Assembly: GCF_001921845.1 (NCBI RefSeq) | Contig: NZ_MSJM01000001.1 | Span: forward strand, 62,001 to 126,000 | From: Streptococcus cuniculi | GTDB taxonomy: Bacteria; Bacillota; Bacilli; Lactobacillales; Streptococcaceae | Direction: 5' to 3' | Length of the DNA stretch: 64,000 bases | Part shown: positions 44,457 through 58,108 of the stretch, piece by piece | Position numbering within the stretch: the first letter of the stretch is position 1 | Layout: each line of letters starts with the position of its first letter | Made by a program: the position numbers and the translations under genes | The notes under the pieces: generated by a model | What the model was told of the DNA's origin: nothing | Databases searched by the model: none | The model's input: the letters and a program-made list of their open reading frames with translations, nothing else

Positions 44457-46859
44457 TTACCTAATTTCTGCTCCCAATTGACCAAGAGCTGCAGAGATTT
44501 TTTCCATATACTTAGCTACTTCCTCATCGGTCAAACTATCGCTCGGATTTTGGAAGGTCAAGTTGTAGGCCATGGATTTCTTGCCTGCCTCGATGTTGCT
44601 ACCGGTGTAAATATCAAAGAGGCTCACCTTGGTCAGACGCTTCACATTGGCAGAAGCAATGGCATCAAGAATAGCTTGGTGCTGGGTCTCACGATCCACC
44701 AAGAGGGCAATATCTCGGCTAACAGCTGGGAATTTAGAAATCTCTGTAAATGGCTTGACTGGAGAAAGTGCCGCCTCAATCGCATCCACATTCACCTCTG
44801 CCACATAGGTTTCTGGAATACCGTAGTCTTTTGCAAGTTGAGGATGAACCTGACCGACAACACCAATCACCTGACCATCCAGTTCTATCTGCGCAGTCCG
44901 ACCTGGATGAAGGGCTGCTAGGTCACTAGTTGCTACATAGCTGACATCAAGCGAATACTTGGCAAACAAGGCTTCCAATATGCCTTTGGCATGGAAGAAA
45001 TCAACAGGTACGGCTGGTGTTTGGAAATCTTTTTCAGCCACCAATCCTGTCAAGACAAAGGCAAACTTGGTGATTTCCTGTGGTAGGTCTTGGTTTGGGT
45101 CACCTGTCTGTTCAAAGACTTTTCCGATTTCATACAAGGCCAAATCTTTATGTTTGCGCGCTACATTGTAGGCCACCGTTTCTAGCATGCCTGAAATCAT
45201 ATTTTGACGAAGGGCAGAACGATCCACCGTCATCGGCCACATCAATTCGGTAACAGTTGTAGGTGTTAGGCTAAACTCGATTGCTTTTTCAGGAGTTGTC
45301 AGCGCATAGGTGATAATCTCACTCAAACCAGCCCCCTCAGCTACTGTTCGTATCTGACGGCGAAGTGTTTGGCTGGCTATCAATTCACCCGCAGTTCCGT
45401 CTTCTTTGGGCAGGGTTGTTGGGAGCTTGTCATAACCATAGATACGTGCAATTTCCTCGACCAAGTCTGCTGGAATGCGAATATCCCAACGGCGGCGTGG
45501 CACTTGAACGGTAAAGGTCTCTTCATCACCTGCAATTTCCATGCCCAAACGGCGGAAAATATCTGCAATATCGCGATAGACGAGGCTCGTACCCAAGGCA
45601 CGATTGACATAGTCCAGACTAGCTGAAACAGGTACTGGGCTCGTTTCGACTGCTCCCGCAGAAACGACATCTGCAAGGACCTGACCACCTGCTAGGTCTG
45701 CAATCATACTAGCTGCCGTGTCAATCGCTACTGTAATATCTGCCACGTTGACACCTTTTTCAAAACGAGAAGAGGATTCCGAACGCAGATTCAAGCGACC
45801 AGAGGTTTTACGGATGGATTTTCCATCAAAAAGAGCTGCTTCCAAGACGACATTTTTCGACTGGTCATCGATTTCTGTCGCAGCGCCTCCCATAACACCA
45901 CCGAGTGCTACAGCCTTATCGGCAACAGAGATAACGATGTCATCAGCGACCAATTCACGCTCCACCTCGTCCAAGGTCACCAAGGTTTCATGGTCTCTAG
46001 CATCACGCGCTACAATCTTCTTGCCATCAAATTTATCCAAGTCAAAGGCGTGCATGGGTTGGCCGAAATACAAGAGGATATAATTGGTCACATCGACCAC
46101 ATTGTTAATCGGACGAATCCCTGCATTCATCAAGAGATTTTGTAACCACTGGGGACTTGGTGCGATGGTGACATTTTCAATCACCCGTGCCTGATAGGTC
46201 GCAACCTTTTCAGACTCAATCGCAACCTCTATCACATCACTAGCCTTTTTCTCTGCCTCAACGAGTGGAAATTCCTTGAACTGCACCGCCTTGTCATAGA
46301 TGGCAGCCACTTCATGGGCCACCCCCCGCATGGAAAGTGCATCCGCACGGTTGGGCGTAATCGAAAGCTCAATCACTTCATCATCCAAATCAAGATAAGG
46401 GAATACCTCATCGCCATTGACCGCATCTGCTGGCAATATCTGAATGCCGTCCGCAAATTCTTTTGGAATAACAGAGTCCGAAATCCCGAGCTCTCCGAGC
46501 GAGCAAATCATGCCGAGCGACTCCAAACCACGGATTTTCCCTTTTTTAATCTTGTAATTGTCAGCAATGCGTGCGCCAGGCAGTGCCACCATGACCTTGA
46601 TACCCGCCCGGACGTTCGGTGCGCCACAGACAATCTGGCGCGGTGCTTCTTCACCTACATCCACTTGGCAGACATGGAGATGTGTCTCTGGCACATCTTC
46701 GCAGGACAGGACTTCACCAACCACGATTTTTGACAGACCAGCTGCTGGAGAGGTAACCCCTTCTACCTCAATCCCTGTCGTTGACATCTTCTCGGCCAAG
46801 TCCTTACTCGGCACCTCAATGTCCACTAATTCTTTTAACCATTTATAACTTACTAACAT
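44457..46859 (-). CDS. pheT: Phenylalanyl-tRNA synthetase beta subunit
   Basis: An 800-residue subunit of full length. An N-terminal tRNA-binding (EMAP-like) domain (about 40-150), B3/B4 editing domain (about 210-390), B5 domain (about 405-475) and C-terminal anticodon-binding FDX domain ending at residue 800 can be followed. It forms an alpha2-beta2 enzyme with PheS that charges tRNA-Phe. It follows the acetyltransferase gene in the streptococcal pheS-GNAT-pheT order. Confidence 0.96.
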   Translation of the reverse strand: MLVSYKWLKELVDIEVPSKDLAEKMSTTGIEVEGVTSPAAGLSKIVVGEVLSCEDVPETHLHVCQVDVGEEAPRQIVCGAPNVRAGIKVMVALPGARIADNYKIKKGKIRGLESLGMICSLGELGISDSVIPKEFADGIQILPADAVNGDEVFPYLDLDDEVIELSITPNRADALSMRGVAHEVAAIYDKAVQFKEFPLVEAEKKASDVIEVAIESEKVATYQARVIENVTIAPSPQWLQNLLMNAGIRPINNVVDVTNYILLYFGQPMHAFDLDKFDGKKIVARDARDHETLVTLDEVERELVADDIVISVADKAVALGGVMGGAATEIDDQSKNVVLEAALFDGKSIRKTSGRLNLRSESSSRFEKGVNVADITVAIDTAASMIADLAGGQVLADVVSAGAVETSPVPVSASLDYVNRALGTSLVYRDIADIFRRLGMEIAGDEETFTVQVPRRRWDIRIPADLVEEIARIYGYDKLPTTLPKEDGTAGELIASQTLRRQIRTVAEGAGLSEIITYALTTPEKAIEFSLTPTTVTELMWPMTVDRSALRQNMISGMLETVAYNVARKHKDLALYEIGKVFEQTGDPNQDLPQEITKFAFVLTGLVAEKDFQTPAVPVDFFHAKGILEALFAKYSLDVSYVATSDLAALHPGRTAQIELDGQVIGVVGQVHPQLAKDYGIPETYVAEVNVDAIEAALSPVKPFTEISKFPAVSRDIALLVDRETQHQAILDAIASANVKRLTKVSLFDIYTGSNIEAGKKSMAYNLTFQNPSDSLTDEEVAKYMEKISAALGQLGAEIR

Positions 46860-46868
46860 CTTACTTCC

Positions 46869-47387
46869 TCATTTTTCTTCATTTATCCGCTTTTTCAGGA
46901 GCCAGTCAATATCCACCGTCTCTCCCGTCACATATTCGTGCTCACTAAAGCGTTCAAAGCCATACTTGAAATAAAACTTCTGCGCCTTGAAATTCTTCTC
47001 CCAAACACCTAACCAAGCCCAGCTAAAACCACCTGCTACTGCTTTTTCAAGGGCAAATTCAAACAAGGCCTTACCCAAACCATAACCTTGGTGGGATTTC
47101 AAGACATAAATCCGTTGAATTTCAAAGGCATTCTCCAATTCATGCTCGGTCTGTGCCTCACCCCAATTGACCTTCAAAAACCCAACGGGCTGATGATCAT
47201 GGAGAACAAAATAGTAGGCAGACTCGGGATGGCTCCACTCTTTTTCCAAGGTCTCAAGAGCCAGATCATGGGTGTAAAAATAGTCCAAATCCGCCTCTTT
47301 GATAAATTCTCCGAAAGTCTCCCGAAAAGTCTTGATAGCCATTTCCCGAAGCAAGGGCAATTCCTGTTTCTCAACACTGCGAATCAT
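46869..47387 (-). CDS. GNAT-family acetyltransferase
   Basis: A 172-residue N-acetyltransferase. The acetyl-CoA loop lies in QIYVLKSHQGYGLGKALFEFALEKA-like sequence near 92-116 (Q/R-x-x-G-x-G/A in SHQGYGLG). It sits between pheS and pheT, 9 bp from each, and is co-transcribed with them under the T-box. Its substrate is unknown. Confidence 0.85.
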   Translation of the reverse strand: MIRSVEKQELPLLREMAIKTFRETFGEFIKEADLDYFYTHDLALETLEKEWSHPESAYYFVLHDHQPVGFLKVNWGEAQTEHELENAFEIQRIYVLKSHQGYGLGKALFEFALEKAVAGGFSWAWLGVWEKNFKAQKFYFKYGFERFSEHEYVTGETVDIDWLLKKRINEEK

Positions 47388-47396
47388 GATAGCACC

Positions 47397-48443
47397 TTAC
47401 TTGAATTGTTCAGAAAAGCGGACATCTCCTTGGTAGAAACCGCGAATATCATTGATTCCATAACGGAGCATAGCAATCCGTTCCTGACCAAGTCCAAAGG
47501 CGAAGCCAGAGTATTCAGTTGGGTCAATGCCACTCATTTCAAGGACATGAGGATGGACCATTCCGGCACCCAAGATTTCAATCCAGCCTGTCTTCTTGCA
47601 GACATTACAGCCTTCTCCTCCGCACTTGAAACAAGAAACATCCACCTCAACAGATGGCTCCGTAAATGGGAAATAAGAAGGACGGAGACGAATCTGACGG
47701 TCAGCACCAAACATCTTCTTGATAATCATCTCAAGGGTGCCTTTCAAGTCCCCCATGGAAACATTTTTCCCGACAACCAAGCCCTCAATCTGATGGAATT
47801 GGTGGCTGTGGGTTGCATCGTCTGTATCCCGACGGAAGACCCGCCCTGGAGAAATCATCTTCAAAGCACCTTTTGAAAAATCATGCTGGTCCATGGTCCG
47901 CGCTTGCACGGGACTGGTGTGAGTCCGCATCAAGATTTCTTCTGTGATGTAGAAGGTGTCTTGCATATCACGGGCTGGGTGATCTTTCGGCAAGTTCATG
48001 CGCTCAAAGTTGTAGTAATCTTTTTCCACCTCAAAGCCGTCCACAATTTGAAAGCCCATGCCGAGGAAGATATCCTCGATTTCCTCACTGGTCTGGGTCA
48101 AGACATGGCGAAAACCTTGTTTGACCGCACGTCCTGGCAAGGTCACATCGATGGATTCTTGGGCAAGTTGCGCCTTAATTTTTTCTGCCTCAACCAGCGC
48201 TGCTGTTTCTTCAAAAGCCTTGGTCAAGACATCGCGGACCTCATTGACCTGCTTGCCGACGATTGGCTTCATCTCATTTGATAGGTCTTTGAGGCCTTTT
48301 AGTAAATCCGTCAGAGAGCCTTTTTTCCCGAGTACAGCGACCCGCAAGTCCTGCAAGTCTTTGGCATTTTCATGACGAATCTTTTTCAATTCATCCAGCG
48401 TTGATTGTCTTAATTCCGCTAATTGTTGTTCAATTGTTGACAT
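47397..48443 (-). CDS. pheS: Phenylalanyl-tRNA synthetase alpha subunit
   Basis: A 348-residue catalytic subunit. An N-terminal coiled coil (about 1-85) precedes class II motifs: motif 2 in [20 protein letters not shown] near 204-223 and motif 3 in [17 protein letters not shown] near 316-332. The start at 48443 begins [11 protein letters not shown] with GGAGG upstream. A frame to 48593 exists but runs through the T-box leader. Confidence 0.96.
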   Translation of the reverse strand: MSTIEQQLAELRQSTLDELKKIRHENAKDLQDLRVAVLGKKGSLTDLLKGLKDLSNEMKPIVGKQVNEVRDVLTKAFEETAALVEAEKIKAQLAQESIDVTLPGRAVKQGFRHVLTQTSEEIEDIFLGMGFQIVDGFEVEKDYYNFERMNLPKDHPARDMQDTFYITEEILMRTHTSPVQARTMDQHDFSKGALKMISPGRVFRRDTDDATHSHQFHQIEGLVVGKNVSMGDLKGTLEMIIKKMFGADRQIRLRPSYFPFTEPSVEVDVSCFKCGGEGCNVCKKTGWIEILGAGMVHPHVLEMSGIDPTEYSGFAFGLGQERIAMLRYGINDIRGFYQGDVRFSEQFK

Positions 48444-48652
48444 ATTTCCTCCAAAATAAAAACGCATGACCACACCCAATCGGAGCGTTGTCACGCGGTA
48501 CCATCCGTTTTCATTTGCCTGTCGCAAACCTTTATTTTTAAGTCCTTGTGCGAGTGAATTCGACCTATTTTCACTGAATGAGCTTTCAGTCACGGCTCAT
48601 CTCCCTGGACAGTTTCCCTAGATGTACTAGTCTCGCAGACTTCTATTCAATT
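48444..48652 (-). promoter_or_regulatory. T-box riboswitch (tRNA-Phe) of pheS-GNAT-pheT
   Basis: The leader carries the invariant T-box TGGTACCGCG on the minus strand (48494-48503). It is followed by a terminator hairpin (GCGTGAC/GTCATGC, about 48458-48497) with a T run just before the pheS ribosome site. A UUC triplet in the GAATTCACTC region near 48552-48561 is a plausible Phe specifier. Uncharged tRNA-Phe should favour the antiterminator and read-through. Confidence 0.9.
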
Positions 48653-48658
48653 ACTTCC

Positions 48659-48687
48659 ATTCTAGCAAAAATAGCAGGATTTGGCAA
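48659..48687 (-). promoter_or_regulatory. Promoter of the pheS operon
   Basis: Minus-strand TTGCCA (48682-48687) and TAGAAT (48659-48664) are spaced by 17 bp, just upstream of the T-box leader. Confidence 0.7.
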
Positions 48688-48800
48688 GAAATTATCCCAG
48701 ACTTTGGACACAGGAACCAGCATTTTCAAGTAAAGTGACTAACGCCAACAAGATTTCCAAACTGCACCCATCACCACACCTTTTCAGCTGGAAGACAAAG

Positions 48801-48826
48801 AAAAAAACTGAGCGTGAGCCCAGCTT
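48801..48826 (-). terminator. Terminator of the murA-epuA-endA genes
   Basis: On the minus strand CTGGGC and GCTCAG pair around a TCAC loop, followed by seven T, 14 bp after the endA stop codon. Confidence 0.8.
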
Positions 48827-48839
48827 TTGCCATTCTCTC

Positions 48840-49676
48840 CTACGGGGTAAGCTGAACCTCCCCGCTATGATAGTCCATCCTTAAGCCCCGCTGGACATTG
48901 GGGACAAAGACATTGAACTCCAAACTTCCGTCCGCTGCTTTTGCTTCCAAATGACTGCCGACAGGTACCAAGTCTTCTGCGGACTGATAAATCAGGGTTA
49001 CACGATACCGCACCCGTTTGTTTTGATCCAAGGCTCTACGCACCTGCGTTTCAAAATAGTTTTGCCCTGTCGCATCTTGACGATTGGCTTGATTGGCCCA
49101 AGCCGTCTGGACAGCGATATTTTTAGGGTTGCTGGTAGAGGCATCGTAACCCTTCAAGCCACCAACCAAGGAATAGGCCAGCACATGCCCCCTGTCAACG
49201 GCGTGATTGTACTCACCTTCCAAAATTTTTACCTGATGCCAGCCAGCAGGTTTCCAGCTGGTAGTGCCATTTCCTGTTTCTTTCCGCTTTTGATACTGGC
49301 GCGTGGCCTTGCTTAACAGAGCATTCCCTACCGTTGGAACAACCTTGCCTTGCGCAGTCTTGGTTTTATTTTCCGCATAGGGCTTACTCGCCACAGAAGC
49401 ATCGAGATTGGTCCGATTTCCGTTGACAATAAAGGCACCTGCTCCATTATAGACAACATCTGTACCTAGCTGCTTTCGCACCGTGTCGGTCAGAACCGAG
49501 CTCGCCAAGTCCTCTGAAGGGGCTAGACCATTGTCACTGATTCTTGCTACTTGCTCATTTGAGACTGGAGCAGGTTGCTCTGTGACAACATATCCTCCCG
49601 CCACCAGTAACAGCGTAGCTAGAAAACTAGCCAGACTAATGCCAACGCTCTGTTTTTTTGTTTTTTTCCTTACCAT
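48840..49676 (-). CDS. endA: Membrane-anchored DNA-entry nuclease EndA
   Basis: A 278-residue DNA/RNA non-specific (beta-beta-alpha metal) nuclease. An N-terminal membrane anchor (about 10-32) is followed by the catalytic domain with [10 protein letters not shown] near 161-170 (catalytic His in DRGH) and [17 protein letters not shown] near 183-199 (metal-binding Asn). In pneumococcus EndA degrades one DNA strand during uptake and cuts extracellular DNA traps. It follows epuA with a gap of 30 bp, as in pneumococcus. Confidence 0.92.
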   Translation of the reverse strand: MVRKKTKKQSVGISLASFLATLLLVAGGYVVTEQPAPVSNEQVARISDNGLAPSEDLASSVLTDTVRKQLGTDVVYNGAGAFIVNGNRTNLDASVASKPYAENKTKTAQGKVVPTVGNALLSKATRQYQKRKETGNGTTSWKPAGWHQVKILEGEYNHAVDRGHVLAYSLVGGLKGYDASTSNPKNIAVQTAWANQANRQDATGQNYFETQVRRALDQNKRVRYRVTLIYQSAEDLVPVGSHLEAKAADGSLEFNVFVPNVQRGLRMDYHSGEVQLTP

Positions 49677-49706
49677 TGTTCTCCTATTGAAAAAAGTAGG
49701 ATACTC

Positions 49707-49901
49707 CTACTTTCCTGTAAATTTGCCAATCAATTCTTGCCATTTCTCTGCCGATAAAATCGCCCAGACATTATCGCCATCACCAATGACACCGTAGCCG
49801 ACCATTAAACCAATCGCAAAGAGAATCAGGGCTAACAGAACAACAAAGAGAATCAACAATAATTGATTACCGACAAAACGTAGATTTTCTTTCTGATCCA
49901 T
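49707..49901 (-). CDS. epuA: EpuA family small membrane protein
   Basis: A 64-residue protein with one strong membrane helix (about 10-37) and a short outer tail with AILSAEKWQELIGKF. It matches the EpuA family (sometimes mislabelled an RNA polymerase beta subunit) found between murA and endA. Function is unknown. It shares one base with the end of murA, so it is translationally coupled. Confidence 0.85.
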   Translation of the reverse strand: MDQKENLRFVGNQLLLILFVVLLALILFAIGLMVGYGVIGDGDNVWAILSAEKWQELIGKFTGK

Positions 49902-51175
49902 CAGTCTTCTCCTTTGATGCGTTCAATATCCGCTCCTAGAGCTGCCAGCTTTTCATGGAAACGATAATAGCCACGATCGAGATGGGTCAATTTCCCTACG
50001 GTCGTGACACCTTCTGCCACTAACCCTGTTAGAATCAAGGCAGCACTAGCTCTCAAGTCCGTTGACATGACTTCTGCTCCTTGAAGAGGATTTCCACCTG
50101 TGATAATCGCGGTATCACGCAGAATATCCGAGTGCAAATCCATACGGCGCAATTCTTCTAAATGTTGGAAACGATTCTCAAAGACCGTCTCAATCATGGT
50201 TGATTCGCCCTTAGCTACTGCCATAAGGGCTGTAAATTGGGCCTGCATATCTGTTGGAAACCCTGGATGCGGCAAGGTTTTAACTGTCACAGGCTTCAAT
50301 TTCTCAACCGATGAACGAATGCGAATGCCCTCTTCTTCCTCGGTCACCTCAACACCCATTTCCTGCATTTTGGAAATCAAGGGGCGATTGTGTTCCCAGA
50401 TTGCATCCTTGACAAGGACATCGCCACCTGTCATAGCTGCCGCCACCATAAAGGTTCCTGCCTCGATACGGTCTTGAACGACCTGATGATCTGCACCATG
50501 TAGCACAGAAACGCCCTTAATCGTAATCGTCTCCGTACCTGCTCCCTTGACCTTGGCTCCCATTTTATTGAGGAAAATAGCCAAATCCACAATTTCTGGT
50601 TCACGCGCCGCATTTTCAATCACGGTGGTTCCCTCAGCTAGGGTCGCTGCCATCATCAAGTTTTGTGTTGCACCCACGCTTGGAAAATCCATATAAAGAT
50701 GAGCCCCGTGCAAACGCTCGGCCCGTGCTTCAATATAGCCTGCTCGCTGGTGAATGCTTGCCCCCATGGATTCCAGACCTTTTAGGTGTAAATCAATCGG
50801 TCGACTGCCAATCGTACAGCCTCCAGGCATGGAAACCTTGGCGTAGCCATTGCGAGCCAAGATGGGACCTAGCACCACGATAGAAGCTCGCATTTGATTG
50901 ACATATTTATACGGTGCTTCGCTACCGAGTTCCCCCCTAGCGTCCACCACAATCTCCTTATCCTCTTGGTGAAATGCAACCTGTGCACCCAAACCGCCCA
51001 CCACATGATTCATGGTAAAGACATCTGATAAGATGGGCACATTGGACAAGCGTGACTGCCCCTCACTTGCTAAAATAGTGGCTGCTAACAAGGGCAGGAC
51101 CGCATTCTTAGCTCCTTCAATCACCACTTGACCTTCTAAGCGCGTCTTTCCACCTCTGACAATAATTTTATCCAT
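49901..51175 (-). CDS. murA: UDP-GlcNAc 1-carboxyvinyltransferase MurA
   Basis: A 424-residue enzyme of the first committed peptidoglycan step. Substrate-binding [11 protein letters not shown] near 19-29 (K, N) and the catalytic-loop cysteine in [20 protein letters not shown] near 112-131 are present. Because the loop residue is Cys, the enzyme should be sensitive to fosfomycin. Streptococci carry two MurA paralogues; this one is the copy beside the ATP synthase genes and epuA-endA. Confidence 0.94.
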   Translation of the reverse strand: MDKIIVRGGKTRLEGQVVIEGAKNAVLPLLAATILASEGQSRLSNVPILSDVFTMNHVVGGLGAQVAFHQEDKEIVVDARGELGSEAPYKYVNQMRASIVVLGPILARNGYAKVSMPGGCTIGSRPIDLHLKGLESMGASIHQRAGYIEARAERLHGAHLYMDFPSVGATQNLMMAATLAEGTTVIENAAREPEIVDLAIFLNKMGAKVKGAGTETITIKGVSVLHGADHQVVQDRIEAGTFMVAAAMTGGDVLVKDAIWEHNRPLISKMQEMGVEVTEEEEGIRIRSSVEKLKPVTVKTLPHPGFPTDMQAQFTALMAVAKGESTMIETVFENRFQHLEELRRMDLHSDILRDTAIITGGNPLQGAEVMSTDLRASAALILTGLVAEGVTTVGKLTHLDRGYYRFHEKLAALGADIERIKGED

Positions 51176-51252
51176 TGATTGTTCCTTTAACTATTCGATT
51201 TTTCTGACAGACCGTTCTTAAAAACAGGCCTGAGATAGGTTTCTAACTAGCT

Positions 51253-51483
51253 CTAGCGAAAGGCTTCCGCTAGGTTTCGGCTGATGGACAAAATGTCCAA
51301 AAAGAAAGCCGATACCAAGTAGCCCAAGGCAATCGCTAAAAAGAGCATAAAGAGTTGAATATGTTTCTGATTGTCCGCCGTCCCCTTTAACCACTTCGAC
51401 CAATCCACTACTGATAGTAGCAAATGGTGGGCCAAGTAGATAAACAAGAGATGACTACAAATCGTTACGAATGATAAAACCAT
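51253..51483 (-). CDS. DUF1146 (YwzB-like) membrane protein
   Basis: A 76-residue protein with two membrane segments (about 5-25 and 44-64) and the family core VDWSKWLKG near 27-35. Its function is unknown; the DUF1146 gene is conserved next to atp and murA genes in Firmicutes. The ATG lies only six bases beyond a TATAAT element, so the mRNA may lack a leader. Confidence 0.85.
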   Translation of the reverse strand: MVLSFVTICSHLLFIYLAHHLLLSVVDWSKWLKGTADNQKHIQLFMLFLAIALGYLVSAFFLDILSISRNLAEAFR

Positions 51484-51489
51484 GTTTCT

Positions 51490-51498
51490 ATTATACCA
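51490..51498 (-). promoter_or_regulatory. Promoter of the DUF1146 gene (possibly leaderless)
   Basis: Minus-strand TATAAT (51490-51495) with TGG before it and an ACGACA-type -35 at 16 bp. The expected transcription start falls at or next to the ATG at 51481-51483. Confidence 0.55.
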
Positions 51499-51532
51499 AA
51501 AATTTCAAAAATGTCGTAGTTTGACGACGAGG

Positions 51533-51565
51533 GCAAAAAGAGGCTAGAATATCTCCTAACCTCTC
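51533..51565 (-). terminator. Terminator of the ATP synthase operon
   Basis: On the minus strand AGAGGTTAG and CTAGCCTCT pair (one G-T) around an 8-base loop and are followed by T. The hairpin lies about 35 bp after the atpC stop codon. Confidence 0.8.
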
Positions 51566-51596
51566 ATCATCTGTATTTTGAGTAGCTATCCTACCC

Positions 51597-52013
51597 TTAT
51601 TTATTTCCGACACGAATGCGGTTAATCGCACGTTGCAATGCAATGGCTGCCCGTTTTTCCATGTCAATGTTACGAGCGCTTTGTGCTTCTTCCAGCGCTT
51701 TTTCAGCACGGAGTTTCGCACGTTCCGCACGGCTAACATCAATATCGCGTGCACGCTCGGCCGAATCTGAAACAATGGTGATAAAATCCTTGGAGATTTC
51801 AATAATCCCACCATTGACCGCAATCCAGTCTACGTGATTTTCATCATCAATCCGACGAACCTTGATTTCATCAATGGCCAAAACGGCAATCAGTTCGACG
51901 TGCCCTGGATAAATCCCCAGCTCACCTTCTGTCGTCCGAACCAGTACGAAAGCCGCATGGTGATCATAACGAATACCGTCTGGCGTTACAATTTGTACTG
52001 TCATTTGTGCCAT
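51597..52013 (-). CDS. atpC: ATP synthase epsilon subunit
   Basis: A 138-residue epsilon subunit: N-terminal beta sandwich (about 1-85, with TPDGIRYDH near 10-18 and GELGIYPGH near 30-38) and a C-terminal two-helix domain. It belongs to the central stalk and can inhibit ATP hydrolysis. Last gene of the operon, 9 bp after atpD. Confidence 0.95.
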   Translation of the reverse strand: MAQMTVQIVTPDGIRYDHHAAFVLVRTTEGELGIYPGHVELIAVLAIDEIKVRRIDDENHVDWIAVNGGIIEISKDFITIVSDSAERARDIDVSRAERAKLRAEKALEEAQSARNIDMEKRAAIALQRAINRIRVGNK

Positions 52014-52022
52014 AAAACACCT

Positions 52023-53886
<1,864 letters not shown>

Positions 53887-54762
53887 CTATTCTAGAGCGC
53901 TTGCTCCTGCAACGATTTCCGTAATTTCCTGCGTAATGGCTGCCTGACGGGCGCGATTATAGCGAATAGTCAAGTCATCAATCACGGCCTTGGCATTGTC
54001 TGTCGCTGTCTGCATGGCAATCATACCTGCTGCATTTTCAGCGGTTTTTGCATCCAAAATCGCACCGTAAATCGTTGATTCTGCGTACTGGGTCAAGAGT
54101 TGCCCCAAAATCGCCTCCCGACTTGGCTCTAGTTCAAAGGTTGCAGTATAGCCATCTGCCTCATTGTGGTCCAAGTCTTCTACTGGCAACATCTGCTGCA
54201 CACGGACTTGACGGCTCAAACTATTGATATGGTGATTGTAGCAGACATACAGTTCGTCAAAGATTTCATTCTTGTACATCTCAACTGATTTTGAAATGAT
54301 TTTCTGAACATCATCGAAACTTGGATTATCGGCTAAGCCACGCAATTCAAAGATGGGCTGAATCCCACGCGCTCGAAAGAAATCTGCACCCATTCCACCA
54401 ATCGCAATGATTTCATACTCATCCTTGCTCGCATGGTCCTGTTCAATCATTTCCATCACTGCTTTTAAAATCATTGCATTGTAGCTACCTTTTAGGCCGC
54501 TGTCAGAGGTAATCACGATGTAGCCCGATTTTTGAATCGGACGACGAATCAACATCGGATTGGTTGAGCCTTCCATCAATTCCCCGCGGAGCAAGTCGGT
54601 CGTAATTTTCCGAACCTTGCTAGCGTAAATCTGGAAAGATTTGGCCAACTGCTCTGACTTGGCTAGTTTGGCAGCCGATACCATCTGCATAGCACCTGTG
54701 ATTTGACTGGTTTTCTTTGTAGAGGCAATTTTGGTTTTGATTTCATTTAGAGAACCTGCCAT
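53887..54762 (-). CDS. atpG: ATP synthase gamma subunit
   Basis: A 291-residue rotor subunit with the long N-terminal helix ([21 protein letters not shown] at 1-20) and the late helix in [20 protein letters not shown] near 265-284. It lies 12 bp after atpA. Downstream, a repeat block separates it from atpD. Confidence 0.95.
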   Translation of the reverse strand: MAGSLNEIKTKIASTKKTSQITGAMQMVSAAKLAKSEQLAKSFQIYASKVRKITTDLLRGELMEGSTNPMLIRRPIQKSGYIVITSDSGLKGSYNAMILKAVMEMIEQDHASKDEYEIIAIGGMGADFFRARGIQPIFELRGLADNPSFDDVQKIISKSVEMYKNEIFDELYVCYNHHINSLSRQVRVQQMLPVEDLDHNEADGYTATFELEPSREAILGQLLTQYAESTIYGAILDAKTAENAAGMIAMQTATDNAKAVIDDLTIRYNRARQAAITQEITEIVAGASALE

Positions 54763-54774
54763 AACACTTCTCCT

Positions 54775-56280
54775 TTACTTAAAGACAGACTGATCTTTGA
54801 ATTCCTGAATAGCAGCATTCAATTCATCTGTATCTGGCAAGTCTTTTGTCCTGCGAATCGTATCCAAAAGACCGTCATGGTGCAAGTCAAAGTAGGCATA
54901 GAGTTCTTCTTCAAAGGTTAAAATATCATCGATTGGCACAGAGTCCAAGAAACCATTTGTCAAAGCGTAGAGAATCAAGACCTGTTTCTCAACTGGCAAT
55001 GGCTTGTGAAGCGGTTGTTTCAAGACTTCAACCGTCCGACGACCGCGGTTTAACTTGGCTTGAGTAGCCGCATCAAGATCCGAACCAAATTGGGTAAAGG
55101 CCTCTAATTCACGATAGGAAGCTAGGTCAATCCGAAGCGTTCCTGCGACTTTTTTCATGGCCTTGATTTGCGCTGAACCACCGACACGAGATACAGAAGA
55201 ACCCGCATCAATGGCTGGACGAATACCAGAGTTGAACAAGTCATCTTTCAGGAAAATCTGACCATCTGTAATCGAAATCACGTTGGTTGCGATATAGGCT
55301 GAAATATCTCCTGCCTGCGTTTCGATGAATGGCAGAGCTGTAATCGAGCCACCACCCAATTCTTCTGACACTTTTGCAGAACGCTCTAGTAAGCGGCTGT
55401 GTAGATAAAAGACATCCCCTGGATAAGCCTCACGACCTGGTGGACGACGAAGCAACAGGGACAGCTCACGGTAAGCGACCGCTTGTTTGGACAAATCATC
55501 ATAGACAATCAAGACATGCTTGCCTTCATACATGAACTCTTCTGCCATTGCAACACCTGCATACGGTGCTAAAAAGAGCAAGGGCGATGGTTGTGAAGCC
55601 GAAGCTGTCACGACGATGGTATAATCAAGCGCACCGTACTGACGAAGCGTTTCAACCTGCGTACGCACAGTTGATTCTTTCTGTCCGATTGCCACATAGA
55701 TACAAATCATGTCCTGATCCTTCTGGTTCAAGATTGTATCAATCGCAATCGATGTTTTCCCTGTCTGACGGTCTCCGATAATCAATTCCCGCTGACCACG
55801 ACCGATTGGCACGAGGGCATCGATCGCTTTCAAGCCTGTTTGCAGAGGCTCGTTCACGGATTTCCGTTGCATGACCCCCGGAGCAGGATACTCGATTGGT
55901 CTCGTTTTACTGGTCCGAATGTCACCGAGTCCATCAACAGGCTGTCCAAGAGGATTGACCACGCGGCCAATCAAGCCTTGACCAACTGGAACTTCCATGA
56001 TTTTTCCTGTACGGCGAACGACAGAACCCTCACGAATGTCCGTAAAGGGACCCAAGATGATAATCCCCACGTCAACCGTTTCCAAGTTCTGAGCCATTCC
56101 AATCGTGCCATTTTCAAAGATGAGGAGTTCTCCACTCATGGCATTATCAAGACCATGGGCACGAGCGATTCCGTCACCGATATAGGTCACGACCCCTGTC
56201 TCTGTATAGTCAAAATCAGGCTGAAACCCTTCAATTTGTTGTTTTAGTAAAGCGCTAATTTCTTGTGCATTAATCACCAA
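54775..56280 (-). CDS. atpA: ATP synthase alpha subunit
   Basis: A 501-residue non-catalytic nucleotide-binding subunit. Walker A GDRQTGKT is near 169-176, and the [24 protein letters not shown] stretch runs across 247-270 with SRVGGSAQ near 372-379. It is 21 bp after atpH and 12 bp before atpG. Confidence 0.96.
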   Translation of the reverse strand: MVINAQEISALLKQQIEGFQPDFDYTETGVVTYIGDGIARAHGLDNAMSGELLIFENGTIGMAQNLETVDVGIIILGPFTDIREGSVVRRTGKIMEVPVGQGLIGRVVNPLGQPVDGLGDIRTSKTRPIEYPAPGVMQRKSVNEPLQTGLKAIDALVPIGRGQRELIIGDRQTGKTSIAIDTILNQKDQDMICIYVAIGQKESTVRTQVETLRQYGALDYTIVVTASASQPSPLLFLAPYAGVAMAEEFMYEGKHVLIVYDDLSKQAVAYRELSLLLRRPPGREAYPGDVFYLHSRLLERSAKVSEELGGGSITALPFIETQAGDISAYIATNVISITDGQIFLKDDLFNSGIRPAIDAGSSVSRVGGSAQIKAMKKVAGTLRIDLASYRELEAFTQFGSDLDAATQAKLNRGRRTVEVLKQPLHKPLPVEKQVLILYALTNGFLDSVPIDDILTFEEELYAYFDLHHDGLLDTIRRTKDLPDTDELNAAIQEFKDQSVFK

Positions 56281-56301
56281 AAGAACACCACTTTCTATTT
56301 T

Positions 56302-56835
56302 CTAAAGTCTATTTCGAATTTCTTTCAATTGCGTCCGCACGCTGGCATCAATGACCTTGTGGTTGACCGTAACGATAAAACCACCGAGTACGTCTCTGTC
56401 AATTTCTTGTACGATATTGCGAACTTTCAATGAAAAACGGCTCTCAACTAGACGACGCACTCTTTCTTTTTGTTCTTCTGTCAATGGATAAACAGAGACA
56501 ATGTGCGCATCAAACTCTTGCTTGCTCTTACTAATCAAGCGTAAGGCTGCTTCGAGCGTTTCAACGAGCAAATCAGCATGACCATCGCGCGCTATAGCTT
56601 CAATCAAATCATTGACTTCGCGATAGGTTGATTGACGAATGGCATGGATAAAATCTGCCTTTTCAGCTTGAGAAACCGTTGCAGATAAGAGAATTCGATT
56701 TAATTTACTATCATGAATTACCGTGAGAATAGCTGAAATTTGGTCATAAATCGTCCAGACATCCTCGCGATCGTATACCTTATCAACGAATGATTGAGCA
56801 TATTTTTGCACTAAGGCAGTTTCTCTAGCATTCAT
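56302..56835 (-). CDS. atpH: ATP synthase delta subunit
   Basis: A 177-residue peripheral-stalk subunit with the six-helix N-terminal domain (about 1-105) and the conserved C-terminal [21 protein letters not shown] near 150-170. It overlaps atpF by one base. Confidence 0.94.
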   Translation of the reverse strand: MNARETALVQKYAQSFVDKVYDREDVWTIYDQISAILTVIHDSKLNRILLSATVSQAEKADFIHAIRQSTYREVNDLIEAIARDGHADLLVETLEAALRLISKSKQEFDAHIVSVYPLTEEQKERVRRLVESRFSLKVRNIVQEIDRDVLGGFIVTVNHKVIDASVRTQLKEIRNRL

Positions 56836-57338
56836 TATTCTTCTCCTAGCCTATCAATATAGCGGTTAATCAACTCGCTATGCGCCTGCTGATCCAAGTC
56901 CTCCAAGATAATTTTGCTGGCCAAATCAACGGCCAAGTCTGCCACTTGAATATGCAATTTCTCTTGAGCTTCACGTTTCTCAGCTTCAATTTCCAAATCT
57001 GCTTTCTTTTTCAAGGCTTCAATTTCAATTTCAGCTTGTTCTAAAATGCGTTTTTTCTCTAATTTTGCCCGATCAACCGCATCTTGAACAATCTTTTGCC
57101 CTTCTACGCGACCTTGTGCCAACTCTTGTTCCCTTTGCTCAACAAGGCCTGAGGCTTCTGCCAATTTTTCTTCAGCAGCATCAATGTCACCTGAAATTTT
57201 AGCAGCACGTTCTTCAAAAATACCTGTAATTTTATCCCAAGCAAAGAGGCGAATTGCCACAATCAATACAGCAAACGAAGCCGTTACTAAAATAAAATTA
57301 CCAAGCATGGTACTGTTTATACTTAGTCCTGTCATCAT
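56835..57338 (-). CDS. atpF: ATP synthase subunit b
   Basis: A 167-residue protein with one N-terminal membrane helix (about 12-30) and a long charged helical stalk. The ATG at 57338 is followed by a second ATG, so the exact start could be one codon later. It links the membrane part to delta and alpha. It lies 17 bp after atpB. Confidence 0.94.
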   Translation of the reverse strand: MMTGLSINSTMLGNFILVTASFAVLIVAIRLFAWDKITGIFEERAAKISGDIDAAEEKLAEASGLVEQREQELAQGRVEGQKIVQDAVDRAKLEKKRILEQAEIEIEALKKKADLEIEAEKREAQEKLHIQVADLAVDLASKIILEDLDQQAHSELINRYIDRLGEE

Positions 57339-57355
57339 GAATATCTAATCCTTTC

Positions 57356-58072
57356 CTATTCACCTTCACCTTGAATTTTCTTATTCAAATACATCGAAAC
57401 CAGCATGACAAACACATAGGCTTGCAAGCAGGAAATAAAGACTGAAAAACCAGTCCAGATGACATTTAGTAGGAAGGCGATGGGATAAGCAAATGCACTT
57501 TTTTGTGACATCTGTACCAAGAGGGTCACGAGAATCTCACCGGCAAAGATATTTCCGTACAAACGAAGTGCGAGAGAGGCCACGTTCGTCACTTCTTCCA
57601 AAATATTCATCGGAGCCATTGCCCAAGGGGTCACAAATGCTTTCAAATAATTTTTAAATCCTCGGCGACGAATGCCTTCTACGTGACAGAAGACAACCGC
57701 CATGATGGCTAGACCAAAGTCATAGGCCATATTAGAAGTTGGAGATGTCCAAAAGTTAACCCCCTCTGATGACTCTAGTTTGGTCATCAAGCCGAGGTTA
57801 TTGGCCACCAAGAGGAATAGGAAGAGAACAAAGAAATAAAGAGAATATCTTCTTGACTCTGCATCACCCAAATTTCCCTTGGTAAAGTTGATCGTCAGCT
57901 CATAGACATATTCCAAGACATTTTGCTTTCCTTTTGGCTTCAATGTCATACTGCGACTTGCCCAAAATACAAGTAAAAATATGATGGTTATCGTCACCAT
58001 CGTCACAATGACCATGGTGACATCAAAGGTTACAGGACCTAGAGTAATAGTTGGAGCTGCGGTTCCTTCCAC
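57356..58072 (-). CDS. atpB: ATP synthase subunit a
   Basis: A 238-residue polytopic subunit of the proton channel. The essential Arg lies in [17 protein letters not shown] near 165-181, with a further membrane segment in [19 protein letters not shown] near 209-227. It follows atpE with a gap of 36 bp, in the c-a-b order seen in streptococci. Confidence 0.95.
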   Translation of the reverse strand: MEGTAAPTITLGPVTFDVTMVIVTMVTITIIFLLVFWASRSMTLKPKGKQNVLEYVYELTINFTKGNLGDAESRRYSLYFFVLFLFLLVANNLGLMTKLESSEGVNFWTSPTSNMAYDFGLAIMAVVFCHVEGIRRRGFKNYLKAFVTPWAMAPMNILEEVTNVASLALRLYGNIFAGEILVTLLVQMSQKSAFAYPIAFLLNVIWTGFSVFISCLQAYVFVMLVSMYLNKKIQGEGE

Positions 58073-58108
58073 GATTACTCCCCCTTTCTAATGATTCTAA
58101 GGCACTCC

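Noticed and set aside
47088-47876. A 262-codon plus-strand open frame opposite the acetyltransferase and pheS genes
   Set aside because: It is the antisense shadow of two well-identified genes. Its protein has no family features and it has no promoter or ribosome site.
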